A stretch of 32,714 nt of DNA from positions 1 through 32,714 of the forward strand of contig PBJD01000022.1 in NCBI GenBank assembly GCA_002720635.1, in the 5' to 3' direction. The position numbers were made by a program, and so were the translations under genes. This stretch comes from Flavobacteriales bacterium. GTDB lineage: Bacteria > Bacteroidota > Bacteroidia > Flavobacteriales_C > GCA-002722245. Every line of letters begins with the position of its first letter. Within the stretch, counting starts at the first letter, position 1. Of this stretch, positions 22,496 to 30,922 are shown piece by piece. The notes beneath the pieces were generated by a model that had not been told where the DNA came from, did no database searches, and saw nothing but the letters and a program-made list of their open reading frames with translations.

Positions 22496-23233
22496 ATGCG
22501 CAGAAAAATCACCATATTATTTTTCATGTACTCTCTAATATTTTCGGGATGTTCTCCAAAATTTCATGACAGTTATAGCGGAAAAGGAGACGGAAGAAGC
22601 TATAAAATCAGGTTTAATGATTCCTACGGAGGAGGAAGTGGGAGAAGAAGCCAACTGGGATATAAAGATTCATACCGTGGTAGAACTGGTGGACGAAAAA
22701 ACCAAATGCGCTATCGAGATGCATACAGCGGACAAGCAGGTGGACGAAGAAGCCAAATGAGGTTCAGGGACACATACAGTGGAGTAACAGGTGGACGAAA
22801 AAATCAAATGCGATTCAGAGATTCTTATGGTGGAAGTAGTGGACGAAAAAATCAACACGGATTTAAAGATTCTTACGGAGGGGAAAATGGACGAAAACGA
22901 CAACATGGTTTCAGGGATTCTTATGGAAGTAAAAGTAAAGGCAGAAAAGGACAACTTGGATTTAAAGATTCCTACAGCTCTGCTAACTCCAGAAAATTAA
23001 ACTCAAAATTTAAAGATTCATACAGTTCAAATAATTCGAGAAAATTAAACTCAAAATTTAAAGATTCATACAGCTCAAAACAAATCGGTAATTCTGAAAG
23101 CAAAAGTATTATTGGAATTAAATTCAAACTATTTAAAAAACGGGATAGTTATAACTCTCCCTCCAAAAAACATAAAATTCCCAAAAAAAAGAAAAAAATA
23201 AATCGTTCAACTCGATTTGAAGGAATGAAGTAA
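22496..23233 (+). CDS. basic DSY-repeat lipoprotein of unknown function
   Basis: The 245-residue protein has a lipoprotein signal (hydrophobic ILFFMYSLIFSG, then Cys19). The mature protein is almost wholly tandem repeats of 16-18 residues with the core [FY]-[KR]-D-S-Y-[SG]-G and a following GGRKNQ- or GRRSQ-type linker; I count twelve D-[STA]-Y cores between residues 25 and about 220. It is very rich in Arg, Lys, Gly, Ser and Tyr, with a poly-Lys patch (IPKKKKKINRS) near the end, so it is strongly basic and probably disordered. I recognise no family. Such a protein could bind a polyanion such as LPS, peptidoglycan-linked polymer or DNA at the envelope; this is inference. It is divergent from thrABC; a thioesterase gene follows after 56 bases. 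Overlapping ORFs in other frames are repeat shadows. Confidence 0.78.
   Translation: MRRKITILFFMYSLIFSGCSPKFHDSYSGKGDGRSYKIRFNDSYGGGSGRRSQLGYKDSYRGRTGGRKNQMRYRDAYSGQAGGRRSQMRFRDTYSGVTGGRKNQMRFRDSYGGSSGRKNQHGFKDSYGGENGRKRQHGFRDSYGSKSKGRKGQLGFKDSYSSANSRKLNSKFKDSYSSNNSRKLNSKFKDSYSSKQIGNSESKSIIGIKFKLFKKRDSYNSPSKKHKIPKKKKKINRSTRFEGMK
22568..23152 (+). repeat. tandem repeats coding for the DSY motif
   Basis: Units of 48-54 bases recur through the lipoprotein gene. Spacings of 51 bases are seen for the GGTGGACG segments starting at 22688, 22739 and 22790; the last units are 48 bases. The best-preserved pair is 35 identical bases at 22991-23025 and 23039-23073. Earlier units have drifted more. Confidence 0.85.
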
Positions 23234-23289
23234 TATGAAGAATATATTTTGATTTATAAGATAGTTGAATAATTGCTTAATTTAGAGGT

Positions 23290-23799
23290 ATGAAATCAAC
23301 AACTGCAAAAAGCACTTTTGCTTCAGCAACACACATCGTTTTGCCAAACAATACAAATACCCTGGGAAACTTAATGGGAGGACAACTTTTAAACTGGCTT
23401 GACGTTATTGGCGCAATAAGCGCTCACAGACATTGCCGAAGAGTAGTTGTTACTGCATCCGTTGGAAAAGTTGCTTTTCAAAAACCTATAAAACTGGGTG
23501 ATATTGTAACACTTGAAGCAAAAGTTTCAAGAGCATTTACTTCAAGTATGGAAGTTGTAATGGATGTTTGGGTTGAAGATCATATAACAGGTGATAAAAA
23601 AAGACACAATGAAGCTATTTTCACCTTTGTAGCGGTAGATCAAATTGGACGCCCAATTGAAGTCCCGGAGTTAATTCCAGAATCAGATCAAGAAAAAGAG
23701 CGTTATAAAGGAGCGTTAAGAAGGAGACAACTTAATTTGATTATGGCTGGAAAAATGTCTGCAAAAGACGCTATTGAACTAAAGTCCTTATTTCAATAA
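23290..23799 (+). CDS. acyl-CoA thioesterase (hotdog fold, YciA/BACH type)
   Basis: The 169-residue protein is a single hotdog domain with LPNNTNTLGNLMGGQLLNWLD, the N-terminal motif of the YciA/ACOT7 group with the catalytic Asp in NWLD, and VGKVAFQKPIKLGDIV with a mid-domain strand. ALRRRQLNL near the C-terminus is also typical. It hydrolyses acyl-CoA to free acid and CoA in the cytoplasm; chain length cannot be told. It starts 56 bases after the repeat lipoprotein and is followed after 15 bases by the M23 gene. Confidence 0.92.
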   Translation: MKSTTAKSTFASATHIVLPNNTNTLGNLMGGQLLNWLDVIGAISAHRHCRRVVVTASVGKVAFQKPIKLGDIVTLEAKVSRAFTSSMEVVMDVWVEDHITGDKKRHNEAIFTFVAVDQIGRPIEVPELIPESDQEKERYKGALRRRQLNLIMAGKMSAKDAIELKSLFQ

Positions 23800-23814
23800 A
23801 CTTAGGATAAAAGG

Positions 23815-24654
23815 ATGAAAAAAAATCAAGATGAAAAAAGATCCCTTTGGCAACGGTTAAAAGTTCGCTACCACCTATCCATCGTTAATAAAAATTTATT
23901 TCTTGAAGTTTACAGTAGAAATATTTCCCTTGGAAGATTAATTCTTTTGATAACGGCAAGCACTCTTTCCGTAAGTTTACTTACTTATTTAATAATAGCT
24001 TTCACACCCGTTAAATCCTATATAATTCCGGGTTATGAATCCGCATCAGATCATGCTTATTTAATAGAAAACACCAAACAACTGTTCAGACTTCAAAAAA
24101 AAGTTCAAAGTAAAATTGAATACAGTTTAAAACTCGATTCTACCTTTCAAGATTTTGGAATTCCACTTGACTCTATAAACAACGCAACATTTGAAAAGGT
24201 AAATTTAGAGGCAAGAAATAATGAATTATTACCCGATGGATTTATCAATCTCTCCTTTTCAGAAGAATCGAAATCTTTAGCCTATTTTCATTTTTTCAAA
24301 CCAATTACAGGACTTATATCAAAAGAATTAAAAATAAATGAAGGTCATAATGGAATAGATATCGTGGCTGAAAAAAATGCCGGTGTAAAGAGCACTTTAA
24401 ATGGAAAGGTCATTTTATCGGCATGGACAGTAGAAACAGGACATGTTATTGCCATCCAACACAGCAATGATTTAATTAGTGTTTACAAACATAATTCTGT
24501 TTTATTAAAAAAAGAAGGAGCCATTGTCAAAGCAGGAGAGGTAATTGCTATTGTTGGAAATAGCGGAAAATTCACAACAGGACCTCATTTACATTTCGAA
24601 ATATGGTTTAAAGGCTCTCCCTTAAACCCAGAGGAAGTAATTAATTTTGAATAA
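23815..24654 (+). CDS. M23-family peptidase (peptidoglycan endopeptidase), membrane-anchored
   Basis: The 279-residue protein has a cytoplasmic N-terminus, one membrane segment (LILLITASTLSVSLLTYLII, about residues 39-58), a helical linker and a C-terminal M23 domain. The zinc motifs are HNGIDI (His and Asp) and GPHLHFEIW (HxH). Active-site residues are therefore intact, unlike the degenerate EnvC-type regulators. It would cut peptide cross-links in the periplasm or activate cell-wall enzymes. Together with a thioesterase before it and a zinc-ribbon membrane protein after it, it forms a short plus-strand operon. Confidence 0.88.
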   Translation: MKKNQDEKRSLWQRLKVRYHLSIVNKNLFLEVYSRNISLGRLILLITASTLSVSLLTYLIIAFTPVKSYIIPGYESASDHAYLIENTKQLFRLQKKVQSKIEYSLKLDSTFQDFGIPLDSINNATFEKVNLEARNNELLPDGFINLSFSEESKSLAYFHFFKPITGLISKELKINEGHNGIDIVAEKNAGVKSTLNGKVILSAWTVETGHVIAIQHSNDLISVYKHNSVLLKKEGAIVKAGEVIAIVGNSGKFTTGPHLHFEIWFKGSPLNPEEVINFE

Positions 24655-24690
24655 AAAACCATTAACAACAAATACCACAATTAAACAAAA

Positions 24691-25185
24691 ATGAATTGCC
24701 CTTCTTGCTCAAAAAAAATCAACCCAAAAGCTATAAGATGTCCATATTGTAAAACTGTATTGGTATCTAAAGAAAAATTTTCCGAAACGGTAAAAAAGCG
24801 AAAAGAAAAATCCTTGGAGACAGAAAAAAAAGACTTTATTAAGTCTGGAAGAAACACATTGTTGATTGTTGGCGGTTTAAATATAATCCCACTATTCATT
24901 TATCTTTCTCAAGGAGATGATCTGTCAGCAATTATTCAAGGCATTATTGCTGGAATTTTCTTAGGACTAGGTTTGTTAGCCACAAAGGCTCCATATGCAG
25001 CTTTACTCTCAGGGATAATTGTATATCTATTGGTAATAGGCCTCTCAGCACTTGCAGATCCAGAAAGTATTGTTAAAGGTATCTTTGTTAAAATAATTGT
25101 TATTTATTATCTCTTTAAAGGTATGCTTGCAGCCAATAAATTCAAGAAAAAATACAAAAACAAAGACATACTTGATGCTGCTTAA
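24691..25185 (+). CDS. zinc-ribbon integral membrane protein
   Basis: The 164-residue protein starts with a double CxxC zinc ribbon (NCPSCSKKINPKAIRCPYC), then a Lys-rich linker, then about four hydrophobic segments (roughly residues 55-70, 78-96, 101-122 and 127-147) and a Lys-rich tail. The zinc ribbon is probably cytoplasmic. I do not know its function. It is 36 bases downstream of the M23 gene and may share its transcript. It is convergent with the SLC13 gene. Confidence 0.75.
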   Translation: MNCPSCSKKINPKAIRCPYCKTVLVSKEKFSETVKKRKEKSLETEKKDFIKSGRNTLLIVGGLNIIPLFIYLSQGDDLSAIIQGIIAGIFLGLGLLATKAPYAALLSGIIVYLLVIGLSALADPESIVKGIFVKIIVIYYLFKGMLAANKFKKKYKNKDILDAA

Positions 25186-25262
25186 AAATAAATTTTAATC
25201 CAACCAAAGAACACATTTAAAAGAGCCTATAACGAATATTACATATTGGATAAAGACACGAT

Positions 25263-27056
25263 TTAAAAGTAAATCAGCTTTAAAATGATAAGTGTCGACA
25301 CCATGAACAAGGCTGTTAAAGGAAATCCAAATTTAAAGTAGTCCTTGAACTTATATCCACCCGGACCATATACCATTAAATTGGTTTGATATCCAATGGG
25401 AGTTAAAAAAGTTTTAGAACCCGCAAAAGCAACACAAAAAAGAAAAGGTTTGTAATCATAACCCTTTAATTCTGCAAAACTTAAAGCAACTGGAAGAATT
25501 ATAGAAACCGCGGCAATATTGGTCATGTATGCAGCCAGTAAATTGGTAATTAAATATACACCCGCTAAAATCCCCATTATACCCAAGGGTTCCAGTATAG
25601 TCAATCCTTCGGTTGCTATAAACTTAGCAGCGCCACTTTTGTCCATAGCCACACCTATGGAAAGAGCACCCCCCATTATCGCTATTAAATTAATATTAAT
25701 AGCTCGCTTTACCTCACCAAACAAAACAACTCGCGTTAACAATAAAAACACAAATAGAAGTAAAAGTGACTGAAAAAGACTCAATAAACCAAGTGCAGGA
25801 AGAAGAATAGCAATAACTGTTGAAATAATTAATGAAGTTGACTTCTTTCCATCAATATCTTGTAATTGGCGAACATTGGAAATCAACGTAACTTCTTTTG
25901 CCTGAGCTATTCTTTTATAAAAATCATGTCCTGCTACACATAACATCATATCTCCTTTTTGCAGAGTCATCTCACCTATTTTACCGTACAATTTCTCACC
26001 ATCTCTTCTTACTGCAATAATAGCCGCATCAAATTTAGCTCTAAAATCAGTATCTTTTATTTTCTTCCTTGATAAGGATGAGTTATAAGGGACAATCACC
26101 TCAACCACTTCTTTTTTACGCTGTAATTTTTCCAGATCATTAGGCATCTCCAAGCCCAGATCCAAATTCACGATATCGGCAATATTATCAGTTTCTCCGG
26201 CAAATATTATATAATCTCCGGCACGCATAATCTCCTTTGGCCCGGGAGCTGTTCTTACCTTATCGGGACGAACAATTTCAACTAAATAAAGTCCTTTTAA
26301 ACTTCTTAAATTTGACTCTCCGATTGTTTTTCCAACTAAAGGAGATTTTTCCGTTACTAATAAATCAACTAAATATTCTCTTTTGTTTTTATGAAAATTG
26401 GAAATCATACCTGTATTGTCAGGAAGAATCTTTTTGCCAAAAATTAAAATATATACTATTCCGATCAATACAAGAGGAGCCCCTATTTGAAAAAAAGAAA
26501 ACATAGTAAGTCCTGCAGAAGGACCAATTTCACCAACTACAATACTATTAGCAATTAAATTAGTAGATGTCCCTATAAGAGTTAGCCCGCCACCCATTAT
26601 TGCGGCAAAAGATAGTGGGATTAATAATTTTGAGGGAGAAATATTATTCTTTTTTCCCCAATCAACAACATAAGGTAATAATAATGCAACCAATGGAGTG
26701 TTATTCATAAACCCTGAAAAAAGAGATACGTAAGCAGTCATTTTAAAAGTGAATTTGAAATAACCTTTTGTTTTCAAGAATAAATTCTGAAAGATATTTT
26801 CAATTACCGGACTCCTTTTTAAGAATTGGCCTATAACCAATAACATTATAATAATTGCTACCTGTTCATCAGCAAAGGACGACAGCACATCATTGGTTGT
26901 TATAATACCCGGAAATACCAAAAGTCCAACGGCACCCAAAAAAGTAATAGAAGTATTGTAAATCTCCCGATACAAAAAAATAATTGTTAGCAGAACTACT
27001 CCAATTACGTAAATGTGGATTCCTAAATCGCTAATATATTCACTCAATTGAAACAT
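25263..27056 (-). CDS. SLC13-family permease with two TrkA-C (RCK_C) domains
   Basis: The 597-residue protein has an N-terminal membrane block (about 1-205) with LTLIGTSTNLIANSIV, the SLC13 sodium/anion-site motif; two RCK_C domains in the middle (about 215-300 and 308-390, containing LVGKTIGESNLRSLKGLYLV and SRKKIKDTDFRAKF); and a C-terminal membrane block (about 405-597) with GGALSIGVAMDKSGAA and GYQTNLMVYGPGGYKFKDY. This is the YfbS/SdcS-like layout. It moves anions such as sulfate or dicarboxylates with sodium or protons; the substrate cannot be predicted. RCK_C domains suggest ligand gating. Its own promoter lies just upstream. Confidence 0.9.
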   Translation of the reverse strand: MFQLSEYISDLGIHIYVIGVVLLTIIFLYREIYNTSITFLGAVGLLVFPGIITTNDVLSSFADEQVAIIIMLLVIGQFLKRSPVIENIFQNLFLKTKGYFKFTFKMTAYVSLFSGFMNNTPLVALLLPYVVDWGKKNNISPSKLLIPLSFAAIMGGGLTLIGTSTNLIANSIVVGEIGPSAGLTMFSFFQIGAPLVLIGIVYILIFGKKILPDNTGMISNFHKNKREYLVDLLVTEKSPLVGKTIGESNLRSLKGLYLVEIVRPDKVRTAPGPKEIMRAGDYIIFAGETDNIADIVNLDLGLEMPNDLEKLQRKKEVVEVIVPYNSSLSRKKIKDTDFRAKFDAAIIAVRRDGEKLYGKIGEMTLQKGDMMLCVAGHDFYKRIAQAKEVTLISNVRQLQDIDGKKSTSLIISTVIAILLPALGLLSLFQSLLLLFVFLLLTRVVLFGEVKRAININLIAIMGGALSIGVAMDKSGAAKFIATEGLTILEPLGIMGILAGVYLITNLLAAYMTNIAAVSIILPVALSFAELKGYDYKPFLFCVAFAGSKTFLTPIGYQTNLMVYGPGGYKFKDYFKFGFPLTALFMVSTLIILKLIYF

Positions 27057-27066
27057 AAATCACCGA

Positions 27067-27074
27067 CAAAGTTA
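27067..27074 (-). promoter_or_regulatory. -7 element of the SLC13 gene
   Basis: CAAAGTTA reads TAACTTTG on the minus strand, an exact TAnnTTTG match ending 10 bases before the ATG at 27056. The predicted transcript has a very short leader. Confidence 0.5.
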
Positions 27075-27242
27075 GCAATACTAATAAAAGTAATTTTTAA
27101 CCTGTAAATTTTCCGGTGTAAAGGCCCTATATATTTAAATTAAGTTTGTTAATAACTTGTCAATAAACCAGTTGAAAAAGAAGACTTTTTATTTGTAATT
27201 TCTACTAGTTAAAATATTTATCTTTATCATCTTACTGATGAA

Positions 27243-28343
27243 ATGAATATTCGTTTAGAAAAAATAGCAAAAGAGCTTCTTATTGATTATGACTGTGTCA
27301 TTATTCCCGAATTTGGTGGATTCATAACGCATTACAGACCCGCTCTACTTGAGCCGAATAAAAACATAATACTTCCTCCTGGCAAAAGTGTATCATTTAA
27401 TTCAAAACTTTGTAAAAATGATGGTTTACTTGCACAAAATGTCGCCTTAAAAACAGGATTGAATTATAATGACGCCTTAAAAGCTATTCAACTCAAAGTT
27501 CTTTTTTGGGAAAATGAATTAGAAAAATCCAAATATTTAGAACTGGAAGGGCTTGGATCTTTCATATTAAACGAAGAAGAAAATTTGGTTTTTGAGCAAT
27601 TTAACGAAACAAATTTTTCCTGTGATGCTTTTGGTTTAACAAATGTGCATGCGTCGCCAATAGAAAGAGTCGGTCTTACACAAAGAATTGAACGTGGTTT
27701 AGATCAAAAAAAGGCATCACCAAAGATTATAAAGACAATTAGAATCACAAGTGCAGCTGCTGCGGTAATTCTGTCGGGAATTTTTATAGGTTTTCAATTA
27801 ACGAAAAGTTATACAACCGAAAATTTAAGTTTAAGTTTTACGCCTGTTATTAAAAGTGATACCCCCAAAAAAAGTGTTGATAAAAAAACGATTGAGTTTG
27901 TTAAGCCAAATACAAATCAGAAGGAATATAAAGAATTCGGAGAAGTACTTACCAAAGAAGATGTTCAATGCTTCAAGGACTATGGACATTTAAAAGAACC
28001 TGAAAATCTCAAAAAGATAAAAGAAATTCAAGCAGAAAAAGCAATTATTGAGGCCAAATTTAATTCCATAAAAAAAATAAATCCAGCAGATAAAATAAGT
28101 AAAACTCCACAGGAACCTAAATTTCACGTAATAGCTGGTTGTTTTGGTGTTGAAGCGAACGCAACCAAGATGGTTAAAAAACTCAAAAATGAAGGTTTTA
28201 AAGATGCTCGACTAGCCGGAAAATCAAAATCTGGATTACTTCGAGTTTCTTATGGCTCATATCATAAAAAAATTGTGGCTCTTAAAGCACTTGCAAAAGC
28301 AAAATTATCTCATAATGTAAACGCATGGTTAGCTAAAGACTAA
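27243..28343 (+). CDS. HU-CCDC81 / SPOR-domain membrane protein
   Basis: The 366-residue protein has a cytoplasmic N-terminal part of two HU-like segments (residues 1 to about 140) with YDCVIIPEFGGFITHYRP and LEGLGSFILNEEE, the pattern of the bacterial HU-CCDC81 pair. A membrane segment follows (about 170-188, SAAAAVILSGIFIGFQL). A periplasmic linker with two cysteines leads to a C-terminal SPOR domain (about 288-366), with FHVIAGCFGVEANATKMVKKL and GLLRVSYGSY. SPOR domains bind glycan strands stripped of stem peptides at division sites, so this protein may link a cytoplasmic DNA-like or protein partner to the septum. This is a known Bacteroidota family with unknown precise role. Confidence 0.88.
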   Translation: MNIRLEKIAKELLIDYDCVIIPEFGGFITHYRPALLEPNKNIILPPGKSVSFNSKLCKNDGLLAQNVALKTGLNYNDALKAIQLKVLFWENELEKSKYLELEGLGSFILNEEENLVFEQFNETNFSCDAFGLTNVHASPIERVGLTQRIERGLDQKKASPKIIKTIRITSAAAAVILSGIFIGFQLTKSYTTENLSLSFTPVIKSDTPKKSVDKKTIEFVKPNTNQKEYKEFGEVLTKEDVQCFKDYGHLKEPENLKKIKEIQAEKAIIEAKFNSIKKINPADKISKTPQEPKFHVIAGCFGVEANATKMVKKLKNEGFKDARLAGKSKSGLLRVSYGSYHKKIVALKALAKAKLSHNVNAWLAKD

Positions 28344-28682
28344 CTTTTCGCTGGCAAAACTCTCTAAATTAATCGTTAATTAGTTCATTAATCAAAAAAT
28401 CTTATTTCGATTTATAGACATAAAGCAAATATTTATTTGTAAAACCTGATTTTTAATTACTTTTTACACATTTAAAAAAAAACAACAGAATTATATTTTG
28501 ATAATTATGTTTCTTTATGTGAATAGGCAAATTTTATTTTGAACAACTCTAATTCTATACTATCTTTGTGCACGCTATTTTAAAAATGGTTAGAAGCGTG
28601 AATAAACTTAATTGATAAATCTCAAAGTCAAAACAGTGTTTATACTGCGTAGCCATTCATATTTTGAATAAATTTTTAGATA
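28344..28682 (+). other. 339-base non-coding region with leader of the DAHP synthase gene
   Basis: No gene is visible. The first 190 bases are very AT-rich without clear structure. A strong promoter lies at 28538-28568 and the remaining 114 bases are a 5' leader. At the RNA start, CACGCT (28571-28576) can pair with AGCGTG (28595-28600). Two very short ORFs are present: MVRSVNKLN (from ATG 28587) and a GTG-started 11-codon ORF (28636-28671) with two Phe and one Tyr. Whether any of these controls aromatic synthesis is unproven. Confidence 0.5.
28538..28568 (+). promoter_or_regulatory. strong promoter of the DAHP synthase/chorismate mutase gene
   Basis: TTTG (28538-28541), a 19-base spacer and TATCTTTG (28561-28568) match the Bacteroidota -33/-7 consensus at every defined position. 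It is the best promoter in the window and leaves a leader of over 100 bases. Confidence 0.75.
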
Positions 28683-29789
28683 ATGAGTTTGGATAATATT
28701 AAAAGAATTAAAGATTGGGGATTAGGAATAAAAGATCATATGATTGTTTCTGGCCCTTGTAGTGCTGAAACTGAAGAGCAGGTATTGAGTACGGCCAGAG
28801 AAGTTTCGAAAGATGGAAGAGTCAATGTACTTAGGGCAGGTATATGGAAGCCAAGAACAAGACCTGGTTCTTTCGAAGGAATTGGAGAGGTTGGTTTAGA
28901 ATGGCTAAATAAAGCAAAGGCAGAAACTGGATTATTAACCGCTACTGAAGTTGCAAATGCTGCTCATGTTGAAGCATGTTTAAAAGCAGGAATTGACATC
29001 TTATGGGTTGGTGCAAGAACCACAGTAAACCCTTTCTCTGTTCAGGAAGTAGCTGATGCTTTGAAAGGTGTTAACATTCCTGTACTTGTAAAAAACCCCA
29101 TTAATCCGGATTTAAGTTTATGGCAAGGAGGGTTGGAGCGAATTGCTTCTGCCGGTATCACAAGGTTAGCTGCCATTCACCGAGGGTTTTCTACTTATGA
29201 AAAAACACCATTCCGAAATTTACCAAAATGGGACATGGCTATTGAAATGATGAGAAAATTTCCTCAAATAGATATTATAAACGACCCGTCACACATTGCA
29301 GGGAATAGAGACCTGTTGCCTTATGTATGTCAAAAAGCAATTGACTTAAACATGGAAGGGTTAATGATTGAATCTCATATTTCCCCATCAGTAGCATGGT
29401 CAGATGCCGCCCAGCAAGTTTCACCGAGTGGTTTAACCGAATTATTAGACAGTTTAACCTTTAGGCAGGAATCCGTAGAAACAGCAGATGCAAATCAACT
29501 GGACTCATTGAGAAAAGAAATCGATGAACTGGATGATGATATTTTCCAAAAAATTGCATCGAGGATGAACGTGGCAGACCAGATTGGAAAATACAAAAGA
29601 GACAATAGTGTTACTATTTTGCAAGTTGATCGATGGGAAGAAATTGTTAATAAAAGAGTTTCATTAGGTGTTGCTATGGGATTAGATGATAATTTTGTCA
29701 AAAATTACTTGAAATTAATTCACAAAGAATCTATACGCCGTCAAAACCTCGTAATGAATGAGGTTCAAGCTGAGTTGGCTGGAAAATAA
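28683..29789 (+). CDS. bifunctional 3-deoxy-7-phosphoheptulonate synthase / chorismate mutase type II
   Basis: The 368-residue protein fuses two enzymes. Residues 1 to about 262 are a class I-beta (KDO8P-synthase-like) DAHP synthase with VSGPCSAETEEQ, AGIWKPRTRPGSFEGIG, PVLVKNPINPD and NDPSHIAGNRDLL. Residues about 268-368 are an AroQ chorismate mutase, with LRKEIDELDDDIFQKIASRM, IGKYKRDN and ESIRRQN. They catalyse the first step of the shikimate pathway and the chorismate to prephenate step. In such fusions the mutase part often confers prephenate or chorismate feedback. The gene has a strong promoter with a long leader and ends at a clear terminator, so it is a single-gene unit. Confidence 0.95.
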   Translation: MSLDNIKRIKDWGLGIKDHMIVSGPCSAETEEQVLSTAREVSKDGRVNVLRAGIWKPRTRPGSFEGIGEVGLEWLNKAKAETGLLTATEVANAAHVEACLKAGIDILWVGARTTVNPFSVQEVADALKGVNIPVLVKNPINPDLSLWQGGLERIASAGITRLAAIHRGFSTYEKTPFRNLPKWDMAIEMMRKFPQIDIINDPSHIAGNRDLLPYVCQKAIDLNMEGLMIESHISPSVAWSDAAQQVSPSGLTELLDSLTFRQESVETADANQLDSLRKEIDELDDDIFQKIASRMNVADQIGKYKRDNSVTILQVDRWEEIVNKRVSLGVAMGLDDNFVKNYLKLIHKESIRRQNLVMNEVQAELAGK

Positions 29790-29802
29790 ACCATTAGTAA
29801 TT

Positions 29803-29833
29803 AAAAAAGGCCAGGATCTCCTGGCCTTTTTTT
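29803..29833. terminator. bidirectional intrinsic terminator
   Basis: A6, then GGCCAGG-ATCT-CCTGGCC, then T7: a perfect 7-base GC-rich stem (extended by A-T pairs) with a 4-base loop. It lies between the convergent DAHP synthase gene and ruvB and has a T-run on both strands, so it can end both transcripts. Confidence 0.93.
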
Positions 29834-29864
29834 GTTTGATTATCATAGAAAATTCAGATTCTAA

Positions 29865-30890
29865 TTAAGAAAACAAATCCCCTTGAGATCCTCTAAAATT
29901 AATCCCTAAATGTTTATAAGCTTGTTCGGTAGCCTCTCTTCCTCTTTGTGTTCTATTAATAAACCCTTCTTTAATTAAAAAAGGCTCATATACCTCTTCA
30001 ATGGTTCCTGCGTCTTCACCAACAGCAGTTGCTATTGTATTTATGCCTACCGGACCGCCTTTAAACTTGTCTACAATGGTTGCAAGAATCTTAATATCCA
30101 TATCATCAAGACCATTTTCATCAACATTCAGTGCTTTCAAAGCATTATTGGTTACTTTCATAGTTATTGTGCCATCACCTTTTATTTGAGCAAAATCACG
30201 CAATCTTCTTAATATAGCATTTGCAATTCTTGGTGTACCCCTGCTTCTTCTCGCAATTTCAAAAGCAGCATCTTCATTGATAGGAACATTTAACAAATGT
30301 GCAGAACGTAATATAATTAAGTGCAACAATTCTGCATCATAATATTCCAGCCTGCAATTAATTCCAAAACGGGCTCTAAGAGGAGATGTTAACAATCCCG
30401 AACGTGTTGTAGCACCAATTAAAGTAAAGGGCTCCAAACCTATTTGAACGGTCCTGGCATTTGGTCCTGAATCAATCATTATATCAATTTTGTAATCTTC
30501 CATAGCTGAGTAAAGGTATTCCTCAACTACAGGACTCAATCGGTGAATTTCATCAATAAACAAGACATCTCCTTCTGCTAAATTGGTAAGAAGACCTGCC
30601 AGATCTCCTGGTTTATCAAGCATTGGACCAGAGACCAATTTGATATTGCTACCCAGTTCATTAGAAATGATATTCGCTAATGTCGTTTTACCCAAACCAG
30701 GGGGGCCATGCAATAAAACGTGATCCAAAGCCTCTTCTCTTTTTAAAGCTGCTTGAACAAACACAGATAGATTATCCAATACTTTTTTTTGACCGGTAAA
30801 GTCTTCAAACGTTTTTGGGCGAAGAACTCTTTCAAATTCTACTTCAGGACTTGATAGATTTTCTCCCGAAGGATCTAGTGCTTCATTCAT
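29865..30890 (-). CDS. ruvB: Holliday junction branch migration helicase RuvB
   Basis: The 341-residue protein is a standard RuvB: an AAA+ core with [15 protein letters not shown] (Walker A), [15 protein letters not shown] (Walker B) and the beta-hairpin region after it, [18 protein letters not shown] (sensor 1/arginine finger), [16 protein letters not shown] (sensor 2) and a C-terminal winged helix with [17 protein letters not shown]. With RuvA it drives ATP-powered branch migration of Holliday junctions in recombination repair. ruvA and ruvC are not adjacent. It lies 32 bases downstream of an unknown gene on the same strand and is probably co-transcribed with it. Confidence 0.98.
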   Translation of the reverse strand: MNEALDPSGENLSSPEVEFERVLRPKTFEDFTGQKKVLDNLSVFVQAALKREEALDHVLLHGPPGLGKTTLANIISNELGSNIKLVSGPMLDKPGDLAGLLTNLAEGDVLFIDEIHRLSPVVEEYLYSAMEDYKIDIMIDSGPNARTVQIGLEPFTLIGATTRSGLLTSPLRARFGINCRLEYYDAELLHLIILRSAHLLNVPINEDAAFEIARRSRGTPRIANAILRRLRDFAQIKGDGTITMKVTNNALKALNVDENGLDDMDIKILATIVDKFKGGPVGINTIATAVGEDAGTIEEVYEPFLIKEGFINRTQRGREATEQAYKHLGINFRGSQGDLFS

Positions 30891-30922
30891 TGGTCATACT
30901 TAGTTATTGTTCTTAACATCTA

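Noticed and set aside
22566-23000. ORFs 22566-22760 (+), 22670-22954 (-) and 22791-23000 (+), suggesting overlapping genes
   Set aside because: They are repetitive shadows of the repeat lipoprotein in other frames; only the 22496 frame has a lipoprotein signal and a stop-to-stop repeat pattern.
22568-23152. Regular repeats considered as a CRISPR-like array
   Set aside because: Units are in frame, vary like protein repeats, and have no constant repeat with unique spacers; no cas genes are present.
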